NCBI RefSeq assembly: GCF_016458275.1
Contig: NZ_JAEMHM010000015.1
Location: forward strand, 85,099 to 149,098
Source of the DNA: Geomesophilobacter sediminis
Lineage (GTDB): Bacteria > Desulfobacterota > Desulfuromonadia > Geobacterales > Geobacteraceae
Direction of reading: 5' to 3'
DNA: 64,000 nucleotides
Part shown: positions 7,966 through 15,538 of the stretch, one piece after another
How positions within the stretch are numbered: position 1 is the first letter of the stretch
How the letters are laid out: each line of letters starts with the position of its first letter
Program-made: the position numbers and the translations under genes
The notes under the pieces: generated by a model
The model's input: the letters and a program-made list of their open reading frames with translations, nothing else
Databases searched by the model: none
Told to the model about the DNA's origin: nothing

Positions 7966-8745
7966 ATGGCTGAAAACGACAAGCTCGTCATCGCGGGGCG
8001 GGAATTCAACTCGCGGCTCATGGTGGGAACCGGCAAGTACGCGAACTACCAGCAGATGGTGCAGGCGCTCGAAGCCTCCGGGGCCGAGATCATCACGGTC
8101 GCGGTGCGGCGGGTGAACATCTCCGACCGCAACAAGGAGTCCCTGCTCGACTACATCGATACCAAGAAGTACACCCTGCTCCCCAATACCGCCGGCTGCT
8201 ACACCGCCGAGGACGCCATCCGCACCTGCCGGCTGGCGCGCGAGGCCGGGCTTTCCGACTTCGTGAAGCTCGAGGTGCTCGGGGACGAGAAGACCCTGTT
8301 CCCGGACAACGAGGAGCTCCTCAAGGCGGCGGCGGTCCTGGTGAAAGACGGTTTCACCGTGCTCCCCTACACGAGCGACGACCCGATCGTCTGCAAGCGC
8401 CTGGAGGATCTGGGCTGCGCCGCGGTCATGCCGCTGGGGGCCCCGATCGGCAGCGGCCTCGGGATCCGCAACCCGTTCAACATCCAGATCATCATGGAGA
8501 GCGTGAAGGTGCCGGTGATCGTCGACGCCGGGGTCGGGACCGCGTCCGACGCCGCCATCGCGATGGAACTTGGCTGCGACGGCGTCCTGATGAACACCGC
8601 CATCGCCGGCGCGCAGAACCCGGTGGCCATGGCCGAGGCGATGAACCTCGCGGTGCGGGCCGGCCGGCTCGCCTACCTCTCCGGACGGATTCCGCGCAAG
8701 CTGTACGCGACGGCCTCCTCGCCCCTGGCGGGTCTCGTTGCGTGA
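7966..8745 (+). CDS. thiG: thiazole synthase ThiG
   Basis: 259 residues. ThiG condenses 1-deoxy-D-xylulose 5-phosphate, dehydroglycine and ThiS thiocarboxylate to the thiazole phosphate. The Schiff-base lysine lies in FVKLEVLGD (Lys101), and the phosphate-binding part of the TIM barrel ([12 protein letters not shown]) is present. ATG 7966 follows GAGGGAG; the frame is open upstream but lacks a better site. The stop overlaps the start of thiE by 4 bp. ThiH or ThiO, needed for dehydroglycine, is not encoded here. Confidence 0.95.
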   Translation: MAENDKLVIAGREFNSRLMVGTGKYANYQQMVQALEASGAEIITVAVRRVNISDRNKESLLDYIDTKKYTLLPNTAGCYTAEDAIRTCRLAREAGLSDFVKLEVLGDEKTLFPDNEELLKAAAVLVKDGFTVLPYTSDDPIVCKRLEDLGCAAVMPLGAPIGSGLGIRNPFNIQIIMESVKVPVIVDAGVGTASDAAIAMELGCDGVLMNTAIAGAQNPVAMAEAMNLAVRAGRLAYLSGRIPRKLYATASSPLAGLVA

Positions 8746-9398
8746 CCGCTGAAAGGTCCCCGCGCGTCGATTTCAACCTGTACCTGATCACGGACCGCAC
8801 CCAGACCCGCGACCGCAACCTCGAGTTCGTCCTCGAGGAGGCGCTGCACGGCGGAGTCCGCGCGGTACAGCTGCGCGAGAAGGACCTCTCCTCCAAGGCA
8901 CTTTACGAACTGGCTTACGACCTCAGGCGGCTCACCTCCCGTTACAACGCCCGCCTGATCATCAACGACCGCACCGATGTGGCGCAGGCGGTGGACGCCG
9001 ACGGCGTTCACATCGGGGTCAACAGCCTCCCCCTGTACAAGGTACGCCGGCTGATCGGGGACAAGAAGCTGATCGGGGTCTCCTGCCACAACCAGGTCCA
9101 GGCGATCACGGCGCAGGAGATGGGCGCCGACTTCATCACCTTCGGACCGGTGTACTACACCCCCTCGAAGGCCGCCTACGGCGAGCCGGTCGGTGTCGAG
9201 CGGCTCGCGGAGGTCGCGGAGCTGCTGGAAATCCCCGTCTTCGCCCTGGGAGGCGTCAAAAGGAAGCACTGCGGGGAACTGCTTGCCGCGGGGGCGCACG
9301 GAGTCGGGGTCATCTCGGCCATCCTCTCCGCCCCCGATCCGCGCCGCGCGGCCCGCGAGCTGCGCGGGTTCTTGCCCGCTTCGGAGCCACGCAACTGA
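8742..9398 (+). CDS. thiE: thiamine-phosphate synthase ThiE
   Basis: 218 residues. Joins hydroxymethylpyrimidine diphosphate and thiazole phosphate to give thiamin phosphate. Hallmarks are [10 protein letters not shown] near the start, [19 protein letters not shown], and GVSCHN with GPVYYTPSK. The GTG start overlaps the thiG stop (GTGA), so the two are translationally coupled. Only 2 bp separate it from the radical-SAM gene that follows. Confidence 0.94.
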   Translation: MTAERSPRVDFNLYLITDRTQTRDRNLEFVLEEALHGGVRAVQLREKDLSSKALYELAYDLRRLTSRYNARLIINDRTDVAQAVDADGVHIGVNSLPLYKVRRLIGDKKLIGVSCHNQVQAITAQEMGADFITFGPVYYTPSKAAYGEPVGVERLAEVAELLEIPVFALGGVKRKHCGELLAAGAHGVGVISAILSAPDPRRAARELRGFLPASEPRN

Positions 9399-9400
9399 AC

Positions 9401-10363
9401 ATGCCAAGCGCATTCATCAATCCCGACTTAAGGTTCAATTCCTACGGCACCTACCTGCGCCGCCGCTTCGGCTGCCGGGTGAGCAAGGTCAACGTCGACG
9501 GCGGCTTCACCTGCCCCAACCGCGACGGGAGCCGCGGCACCGGCGGCTGCATCTACTGCGACAATTCCTCGTTCTCCCCTTCCGGCACCCAGGCGATCGT
9601 CCCGATCGAGGAGCAGATGGCCGCGGGGATGGCCTACCACCGCACCCGGCTGGGGAGCGAGAAGTTCCTCGTCTACTTCCAGAAGTTCACCAACACCTAC
9701 GGCCCGGTCGAGAAGCTGGCCGACCTGTACCGCCGCGCGCTGGCCCACCCCGACGTCCTCGGCATCTCGGTGGGCACCCGTCCCGACGCCTTATCCGACG
9801 GGTCGATCGAGCTTTTGCAGGAGCTGGCCCGGGACCACTACGTCTGCGTGGAATTGGGGCTGCAGTCGCGCGACGACCAGGTCTTGAACCGGATCAACCG
9901 CGGCCACACCTTCCAGGAGTACCTGCAGGCGGTCCACCGCCTCGCCGGACGCGGCCTGGAGCTTTGCACCCATCTCATCTACGGCTTCCCGGGGGAGTCG
10001 CGCGCCGAGTTCGTCAAGGGGGCGCGGCTCTTCTCGGAGCTCCCCATCGGCTGCCTGAAATTGCACCAGCTTCACGTGGTGCAGGGAACCCGCCTCGCCG
10101 AGCTGTACCGGCAGGGGGCCTTCGCTCCGATTGCGCTGGAGGAGTACGTCGGCACCGTCTGCGATTTCTTGGAAGAGCTCTCCCCGTCCATTTCGATCCA
10201 GCGGCTCTACGGGTCGGCACCGGTGGAGATCCGGGTCGCGCCGAACTGGGACCTGAAGAACAACCAGATGTGGTACGCGGTGGTCAACGAGCTGAAGCGG
10301 CGCGGCAGCTGGCAGGGGTGCCGCTTCGACGGCGTCCCCCGCGCGGCCAACGGAGAATGGTAG
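9401..10363 (+). CDS. radical SAM protein, TIGR01212/YhcC family
   Basis: 320 residues. The iron-sulfur ligands lie in CPNRDGSRGTGGCIYC (C-x11-C-x2-C), the spacing of the TIGR01212/YhcC family, whose substrate is not firmly known. The usual radical-SAM segments follow (GTRPDALSD, ELGLQS, HLIYGFPGES). It begins 2 bp after thiE and appears to be in the same transcription unit. It is not ThiC or ThiH, and any link to thiamin would be speculative. Confidence 0.88.
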   Translation: MPSAFINPDLRFNSYGTYLRRRFGCRVSKVNVDGGFTCPNRDGSRGTGGCIYCDNSSFSPSGTQAIVPIEEQMAAGMAYHRTRLGSEKFLVYFQKFTNTYGPVEKLADLYRRALAHPDVLGISVGTRPDALSDGSIELLQELARDHYVCVELGLQSRDDQVLNRINRGHTFQEYLQAVHRLAGRGLELCTHLIYGFPGESRAEFVKGARLFSELPIGCLKLHQLHVVQGTRLAELYRQGAFAPIALEEYVGTVCDFLEELSPSISIQRLYGSAPVEIRVAPNWDLKNNQMWYAVVNELKRRGSWQGCRFDGVPRAANGEW

Positions 10364-10376
10364 ACAAGGAGGGAGC

Positions 10377-11036
10377 ATGAGAGAGGCGAAAATCGCCGGA
10401 GAGGCCGAAGGCTGCCGGATCGGCAAGATCCTCTGCATCGGCAGAAACTACGTGGACCACATCAAGGAGCTGGGTAACGAGATCCCGGAGCGTCCGGTCG
10501 TCTTCACCAAGCCGGCGACCTCGGTCATCGGAGACGGCGAGGAGATCGTCATTCCTCCCTACAGCAGCGACTGCCACCACGAAGCCGAGCTCGCCATCCT
10601 GATCGGGACCACGGCCAAAAAGGTCCCGGTAGCGAAAGCGCTTGATCACGTGGCCGGCTACGGCGTGGCGATCGACCTCACCCTGCGCGACGTTCAGGCC
10701 GAGCTCAAGAAGAAGGGGCTCCCCTGGGACATCGCCAAGGGTTTCGACACCGCCTGTCCGCTCTCAAGCTTCGTACCGGCCGATTCGATTGCGAACCCGC
10801 AGGACGTGGTGATCACCCTCACCGTGAACGGGGAGCTGCGCCAAAACGGCTCTACCGCGCTGATGATCCACCGGATTCCCGAGCTGATCTCGTACTTATC
10901 CGGCATTTTCACCCTGGAACCGGGGGACCTCATCCTTACCGGGACGCCGGCCGGCGTCGGGCCGATCAAGCCGGGAGACCGCGTCGTCGCCGAGATCGCC
11001 GGGGTGGGGAAGGTGGCTGTGACGGTTCGGCAATGA
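10377..11036 (+). CDS. fumarylacetoacetate hydrolase-fold enzyme
   Basis: 219 residues. Short member of the FAH superfamily (acylpyruvase, oxaloacetate tautomerase and related activities). Metal-site features are HHEAELAILIG, DLTLRDVQ and LTGTPAGVGPIKPGD. Substrate cannot be told from sequence; the family acts on 2-oxo acids with a 1,3-dicarbonyl part. Last gene of the thi unit, 13 bp after the radical-SAM gene with an AAGGAGGG site, and followed by a terminator at 11112. Confidence 0.9.
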   Translation: MREAKIAGEAEGCRIGKILCIGRNYVDHIKELGNEIPERPVVFTKPATSVIGDGEEIVIPPYSSDCHHEAELAILIGTTAKKVPVAKALDHVAGYGVAIDLTLRDVQAELKKKGLPWDIAKGFDTACPLSSFVPADSIANPQDVVITLTVNGELRQNGSTALMIHRIPELISYLSGIFTLEPGDLILTGTPAGVGPIKPGDRVVAEIAGVGKVAVTVRQ

Positions 11037-11111
11037 GCGATGAGCAAAAAGATGGGCGCTGTTGTTAGCTGATACTGCCGTATCGCTCCGACATGCCTCA
11101 CCTAACAGAAA

Positions 11112-11139
11112 AGCCTCCGGGGAGCCGGAGGCTTTTTTT
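11112..11139 (+). terminator. intrinsic terminator of the thi transcription unit
   Basis: AGCCTCCGG, loop GGAG, CCGGAGGCT, followed by six T. Confidence 0.9.
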
Positions 11140-11300
11140 ATTGCCGGTGCGGGATGAAAGGGGTGAGGCCATTTCCTTTCAGGGTGGACCTTGGGAAAGA
11201 GAGCCGATTGATCCCACCCTGAGGCCCCCACAGCAAGGGGCGCCGCCGACGCGGGGTGCGCATCGGTGCCGAACGCGGGACGCACCGGTACCCGGCCGAC

Positions 11301-13625
11301 CTACTCCCCGCCCACGACCGAAGGGGGGTCGCTCGCCTGTTTATCGGCCGGATCGGCGGAACGGGTGGCGGAAAAAGGAGCCGGCAGGGTGTTCTCGATG
11401 GGCCCCAGCACCCGGGTCGCCAGGAAATGGCTGGGCGGCGCCTCCTCATCCCCTTGGCTGCAGAGCACAACCACCAGCGGTTCCTCGGCGAGCGGCCGGT
11501 AGAAGTAATACCCCTGCAGCCCGTCGCAGTTGCGGGCCTTCAAAAATTCCGCCTGCTCGACCGTCTCCACCCCTTCGGCGATCACCTTCAGGTCCATCGC
11601 CTTGGCGATCCCGATGATGGCGTCGACGATGGCGCGGTGGTTGGCGAAGTGCGGGGCGTTCTTGATGAAGCCGCGGTCGATCTTCAGCCGGTCGATGGGG
11701 AAGTTCTTCAGATACTGCAACGATGAGTAGCCGGTGCCGAAATCGTCGACCGAGATCGATACGTTGAGCTCCTTGAGCATGCCGAGTTTTTTGGTGGTCT
11801 CCTCGACATTCTGGATCAGGCAGGTTTCGGTCAGTTCCAGCTCCAGGTAACGGGGGTCGATCCCGTTTTCCTTGAGCGCCGAACTGACCACGTTGTAGAT
11901 GTCCCCCTGCATGAACTGCCGGCCGGAGATGTTGATGCACATCCGCACCAGCGGGAGTCCGGCCTCCTGCCATTCGCGCAGCTTGGCGCAGGCCTTGCGC
12001 ACCACCCACTCCCCGAGCGGCAGGATCAGCCCGGTCTCCTCGGCAAGGCCAATGAAGACGTCGGGCATCACCCTCCCCTTTTCGGGGCTGTTCCAGCGGA
12101 TCAGGGCCTCCACCGCCGAAATCCGGCCGGTGCGGGCGTCGATGATCGGCTGGTACTCGAAGAAGAATTCGTCCTTCTCCAGGGCGCGCCGCAGGTCGAA
12201 ATCGAGCTGCATCCGCTGGTGCAGCCGCTGGTTCAGCTCGGCCCGGTAGAAGCAGAAATCGCCGCCGTGGTTCTTCGCGCTGTACATCGCGATGTCCGCG
12301 TTCTTGAGCAGTACCTCCGAGCTGTCGCCGTCATCCGGAAAGACCGAGATCCCGATGCTCGCCCCGAGGTAGACCTCGCGTCCCCGGACGCCGTAGACTC
12401 CGGAGATGCACTTGAGGAGGTTCTTGGCGATGTAGCCGGCGTTTTGTTCCTTGTCGTAGGTGGAGACCACCACGAACTCGTCCCCGCCCAGCCGCGCCAG
12501 GGTGTCCCGCTTCCGGACCGACCGCTGCAGCCGTTCCGAGACCTCGATGAGGATCTGGTCCCCCGCCTCGTGGCCGAGGGTGTCGTTGATCACCTTGAAC
12601 CCGTCCAGGTCGATGAAAAGGACCGCCACGTTGACCTGCTCGCGCTGCGCCACTCCGATGGTCTGCTCCAGCCGATCCAAGAGCATCCGGCGGTTCAAAA
12701 GGCCGGTAAGGCTGTCGTAGTATGCCAGCCGCTCCAGCTGCTCGGCGGAACGCTTTTCCGCGGTCACGTCCTCGAGCAGGGTCGCCAGCCGGTCTCCCCC
12801 CGCCCGGAAGACGGTTACCGTGAAGAAGCGGTCCCGCCCCGGGTGCTGCATCTCGAAGCTGACGTCCTTGTTGTTGCGCAAGACGCTTGCGATCTTGCCG
12901 TGATAGGGCGCGAAGATCCCGTCGCAGATCTCGTCGATCGACCGGCCCGGGTCGCGGGACCCGAAGCCGAAAACCGTTTCGCAGACGGGGTTGATATCGG
13001 TCAGTATCAGTTCGACCTCGCCTTCCTCCCCCGGGATCACCCGGTAGAGCGCCAGCCCTTCCTTGAGCGATTCGTAGACCGAACGGTACTTCTCCTCGCT
13101 TTCCCTCAAGACCCGCTGGACCGCCTCGATGGTGCGCAAAGGTGCCATCCTCAGCTTGAAAAAGGAGAAGATCCCGACCACCAGGCCGAGGGTCAGGAGC
13201 AGTGCCGTGGTGGTCGCGGTCGGGGCCAGGGAGCGGACGATCTCGATGGTGGCCACGGTCCGGCCGCCATCCTGGATGTCGCAGGAGTAGGAAATGGTAG
13301 GGGGGAGTACCGGGTCGGCGCTTTCGGCGACGACCTTCTTCTTTAAGTCGTAGAGCCGCCGGATCTCGTGGGTCTTCTGGCGGGGGCGCTTCTGGAGGAG
13401 CTCCTTGAGGCGCACCTCCTCGAACTGCCAAAGCCCGGGGTTGGCGAGGACCAGCCCCCGGACCAACCGGGCGTTGATCTCCGCTTCCGCCTCCAGCATG
13501 CCCCGGATGTGGGAATAGGACATGACGAAATGGGTTGCGGCAGGGCCCAGCGCGACGATGCTCGCGACCAGGATCGCGACCAGCGTCGTATTGCGGCGTA
13601 TGGTGCGCCTTTCGTCGTCGATCAT
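11301..13625 (-). CDS. membrane GGDEF/EAL cyclic-di-GMP protein with PAS domain
   Basis: 774 residues: helix at about 14-34, periplasmic segment to about 135, second helix (about 138-158), PAS domain, GGDEF domain and EAL domain. The cyclase signature GGDEF (380-384) is intact, with an inhibitory RxxD site (RKRD, 371-374) five residues before it. The EAL domain keeps VEALIRW (about 505) and DDFGTGYSSL, so both synthesis and breakdown of cyclic di-GMP are possible. The ATG overlaps the stop of a periplasmic binding protein (ATGA), so the two are co-translated and the binding protein may supply the signal. The last 40 residues are a proline-rich tail. Confidence 0.92.
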   Translation of the reverse strand: MIDDERRTIRRNTTLVAILVASIVALGPAATHFVMSYSHIRGMLEAEAEINARLVRGLVLANPGLWQFEEVRLKELLQKRPRQKTHEIRRLYDLKKKVVAESADPVLPPTISYSCDIQDGGRTVATIEIVRSLAPTATTTALLLTLGLVVGIFSFFKLRMAPLRTIEAVQRVLRESEEKYRSVYESLKEGLALYRVIPGEEGEVELILTDINPVCETVFGFGSRDPGRSIDEICDGIFAPYHGKIASVLRNNKDVSFEMQHPGRDRFFTVTVFRAGGDRLATLLEDVTAEKRSAEQLERLAYYDSLTGLLNRRMLLDRLEQTIGVAQREQVNVAVLFIDLDGFKVINDTLGHEAGDQILIEVSERLQRSVRKRDTLARLGGDEFVVVSTYDKEQNAGYIAKNLLKCISGVYGVRGREVYLGASIGISVFPDDGDSSEVLLKNADIAMYSAKNHGGDFCFYRAELNQRLHQRMQLDFDLRRALEKDEFFFEYQPIIDARTGRISAVEALIRWNSPEKGRVMPDVFIGLAEETGLILPLGEWVVRKACAKLREWQEAGLPLVRMCINISGRQFMQGDIYNVVSSALKENGIDPRYLELELTETCLIQNVEETTKKLGMLKELNVSISVDDFGTGYSSLQYLKNFPIDRLKIDRGFIKNAPHFANHRAIVDAIIGIAKAMDLKVIAEGVETVEQAEFLKARNCDGLQGYYFYRPLAEEPLVVVLCSQGDEEAPPSHFLATRVLGPIENTLPAPFSATRSADPADKQASDPPSVVGGE

Positions 13626-14461
13626 TTTGCCTTGGCTGGGAGGGTAACCAGAACTCCGCTCCGGGCCGCCACGGCCCGCCCCTTGCTCGAAGCGATGAAC
13701 TTGAGGAAGTCGGCAAGCGCGCCGGCCGGCTGTCCCTTGGTGACGATGAAGATCTCTTTGTAGTAGCGGTACTTCCCGGAAGCGAGGTTCTTGAGGGTAG
13801 GCTCGACTCCGTCTAGCTTGGCCAGCCGCACGGCGCGCGGCTCCGACAGGGGCATGACCAGCCCGATCAGCGTGATCGCGCCCGGGGTCTTCTTGACCAT
13901 TTCGAAGGCGTCGGCGTCGGTGATGGCGACGATGGGATAGTGCTCGTGCGACGCGGTCACCCCCTGGTCCATTTCCGGGGACATGGCGCGGGTAAGCTTG
14001 GTGTCGACGTCATCGAGGGGGCGCAGGATGAGGCGCACCGTCGGGCCGTTGGGCCAGGCCGCCATTCTCCCGTTGAAGATGGACTCCAGCAGCTCGTGGC
14101 GGATCTCCGCCAGGTGGGGGTATTTCCTGTTGGTGATGACGACAAAGGGGGTCCGCCCGTACTCTAAGCCGGCGAGCCCTTCGCCGCTCTCCTTGGCGGT
14201 GAGCGGGCGGGCGGAGACGGCGATATCGAGCGCCCCTTTGCCGAGCGCCTTGATGGCGCCGGAGCTGCCGAGGCTTTTCTGGAGATCGAAGACAGCCTGC
14301 GGATTCTCCTTGGCGTACGCCTCGACCAGCGCCTTCATCAGGACCACCCCGCTGCCGGTGCCGTTGACCCGGATCGGAGCGTCGGCATGGGACGGGGTGG
14401 TGATGACGAACAGGGAAAGGACGAGAAACAGCGCGGCTGCGCCGATGCGGTGGAGGTGCAT
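13622..14461 (-). CDS. periplasmic substrate-binding protein (PstS/ModA-like)
   Basis: 279 residues with a signal peptide (LFLVLSLFVITTPSHA). The mature protein begins with IRVNGTGSGVVLMKALVEAY and contains GSSGAIKALGKGALDIAVSARPL, typical of type-2 binding proteins for phosphate or other oxyanions. No ABC permease or ATPase genes are nearby. It overlaps the GGDEF/EAL gene by 4 bp, which suggests a sensory rather than a transport role (inference). ATG 14461 was chosen for AAGGGAG 8 nt upstream; an in-frame extension to 14563 has no signal-peptide logic. Confidence 0.87.
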   Translation of the reverse strand: MHLHRIGAAALFLVLSLFVITTPSHADAPIRVNGTGSGVVLMKALVEAYAKENPQAVFDLQKSLGSSGAIKALGKGALDIAVSARPLTAKESGEGLAGLEYGRTPFVVITNRKYPHLAEIRHELLESIFNGRMAAWPNGPTVRLILRPLDDVDTKLTRAMSPEMDQGVTASHEHYPIVAITDADAFEMVKKTPGAITLIGLVMPLSEPRAVRLAKLDGVEPTLKNLASGKYRYYKEIFIVTKGQPAGALADFLKFIASSKGRAVAARSGVLVTLPAKAK

Positions 14462-14543
14462 GTTCTGGGCTCCCTTTCGGTACCGATAGTTCATTGCCTT
14501 CGTTCCTATCGGCAAAAGATGCAACTTGCTTGAGTGCTTTTCG

Positions 14544-14987
14544 CTAGAGAATGAAATCGACAATGAGCCCGCGGATCTTCATGATCTGCGCGGCGATCCG
14601 GATGTTGTCCTTCTGCTCCCGCATGACCAGGTGATAGAGCACGTCGGCCTCCTTGTCGATCACCGAGATCACCTCGTGGACCCGGCCGATGGTTCCGCCC
14701 AGCTGTTCCACCCGGTACGCCTCGGCGTTCACCTTGCGCGCCAGGGCGCCGATGGTGTCGCGGAAGCGCCGGTAGTTGGCCACGGTCGGCTCGCGCTCCA
14801 GGATCTCCCCGATCTCGTCGAGCTCCCCCTTGAGGCGCTGGAGCTCCTCCGGGTAATCCCCGCTCTGCCGGGCCTGGTTGAGCCGGCCGGCAAAGAGCGC
14901 ACCGGTGACGCTTCCGGTCCCCTGGGCCTTTTCCTTCTTTTGCTTGCGGGTGATCCCGCCGGCGTCCTTCTTTTCGTCGATACGCAT
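14544..14987 (-). CDS. YaaR (DUF327) family protein
   Basis: 147 residues with a charged, lysine-rich N-terminus and a helical body ending QIMKIRGLIVDFIL, the pattern of the YaaR/DUF327 family. Function is not established. It lies between the csp gene and the binding-protein/GGDEF pair on the same strand, without close spacing to either. Confidence 0.75.
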   Translation of the reverse strand: MRIDEKKDAGGITRKQKKEKAQGTGSVTGALFAGRLNQARQSGDYPEELQRLKGELDEIGEILEREPTVANYRRFRDTIGALARKVNAEAYRVEQLGGTIGRVHEVISVIDKEADVLYHLVMREQKDNIRIAAQIMKIRGLIVDFIL

Positions 14988-15058
14988 ATGCTTGACCCCA
15001 GTCCCCCCCTCGCGCCAAGGGAGGGGGGATTCAGGCCTTGTGGTACGGCGCTCACCAA

Positions 15059-15091
15059 TAAAAAAGGCCCCGGAGAACGCTTCGGGGCCTT
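15059..15091 (-). terminator. terminator of the cold-shock gene
   Basis: On the minus strand AAGGCCCCG ... CGGGGCC then six T, 25 bp past the csp stop. Confidence 0.88.
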
Positions 15092-15114
15092 GATCTGTCT
15101 GTTGGACGGACTAC

Positions 15115-15315
15115 TTAGTTTCTCACCACATTGGAGGCCTGCGGCCCTTTCGCGCCCTGCGTAACATCGAAGGTGACGGAATCCCCTTCGGCCAGGGACT
15201 TGAAGCCGTCACCCTGGATGGCGGAGAAGTGAACGAAAACGTCCCCACCGTTCTCCTGCTCGATGAAACCAAACCCTTTAGCGTCGTTGAACCACTTGAC
15301 CACACCTTTTGCCAT
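15115..15315 (-). CDS. cold-shock protein, CspA family
   Basis: 66 residues, a single cold-shock domain with RNP1 (KGFGFI) and RNP2 (DVFVHF). Binds single-stranded nucleic acid and acts as an RNA chaperone. Start at MAKGVVKW (15315). An upstream in-frame GTG is unlikely. Monocistronic between two terminators; about 160 bp of leader, typical for csp genes. Confidence 0.95.
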   Translation of the reverse strand: MAKGVVKWFNDAKGFGFIEQENGGDVFVHFSAIQGDGFKSLAEGDSVTFDVTQGAKGPQASNVVRN

Positions 15316-15473
15316 TTCTTTCTCCCGTTCTTTTTTGTGACACATACTGGGCCGATTAGACCCATGCCGGTATGTACAACGTTTCGGGCGGCGGTGTCAA
15401 GGCGATTCGTGCGCAGCTGTCAGGGATTCCGACAGGCGGTCGGATAACACCCCCGCCATCAAGTACGTGCCAC

Positions 15474-15518
15474 GCAAAAAAAGGGGGACCGCCCCGGCAT
15501 CGGAACGGTCCCCCTTTT
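15474..15518 (-). terminator. terminator of ppdK
   Basis: On the minus strand AAGGGGGACCG ... CGGTCCCCCTT followed by seven T; 20 bp past the ppdK stop. Confidence 0.92.
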
Positions 15519-15538
15519 CTCTTACCTGACTGCTCTCC

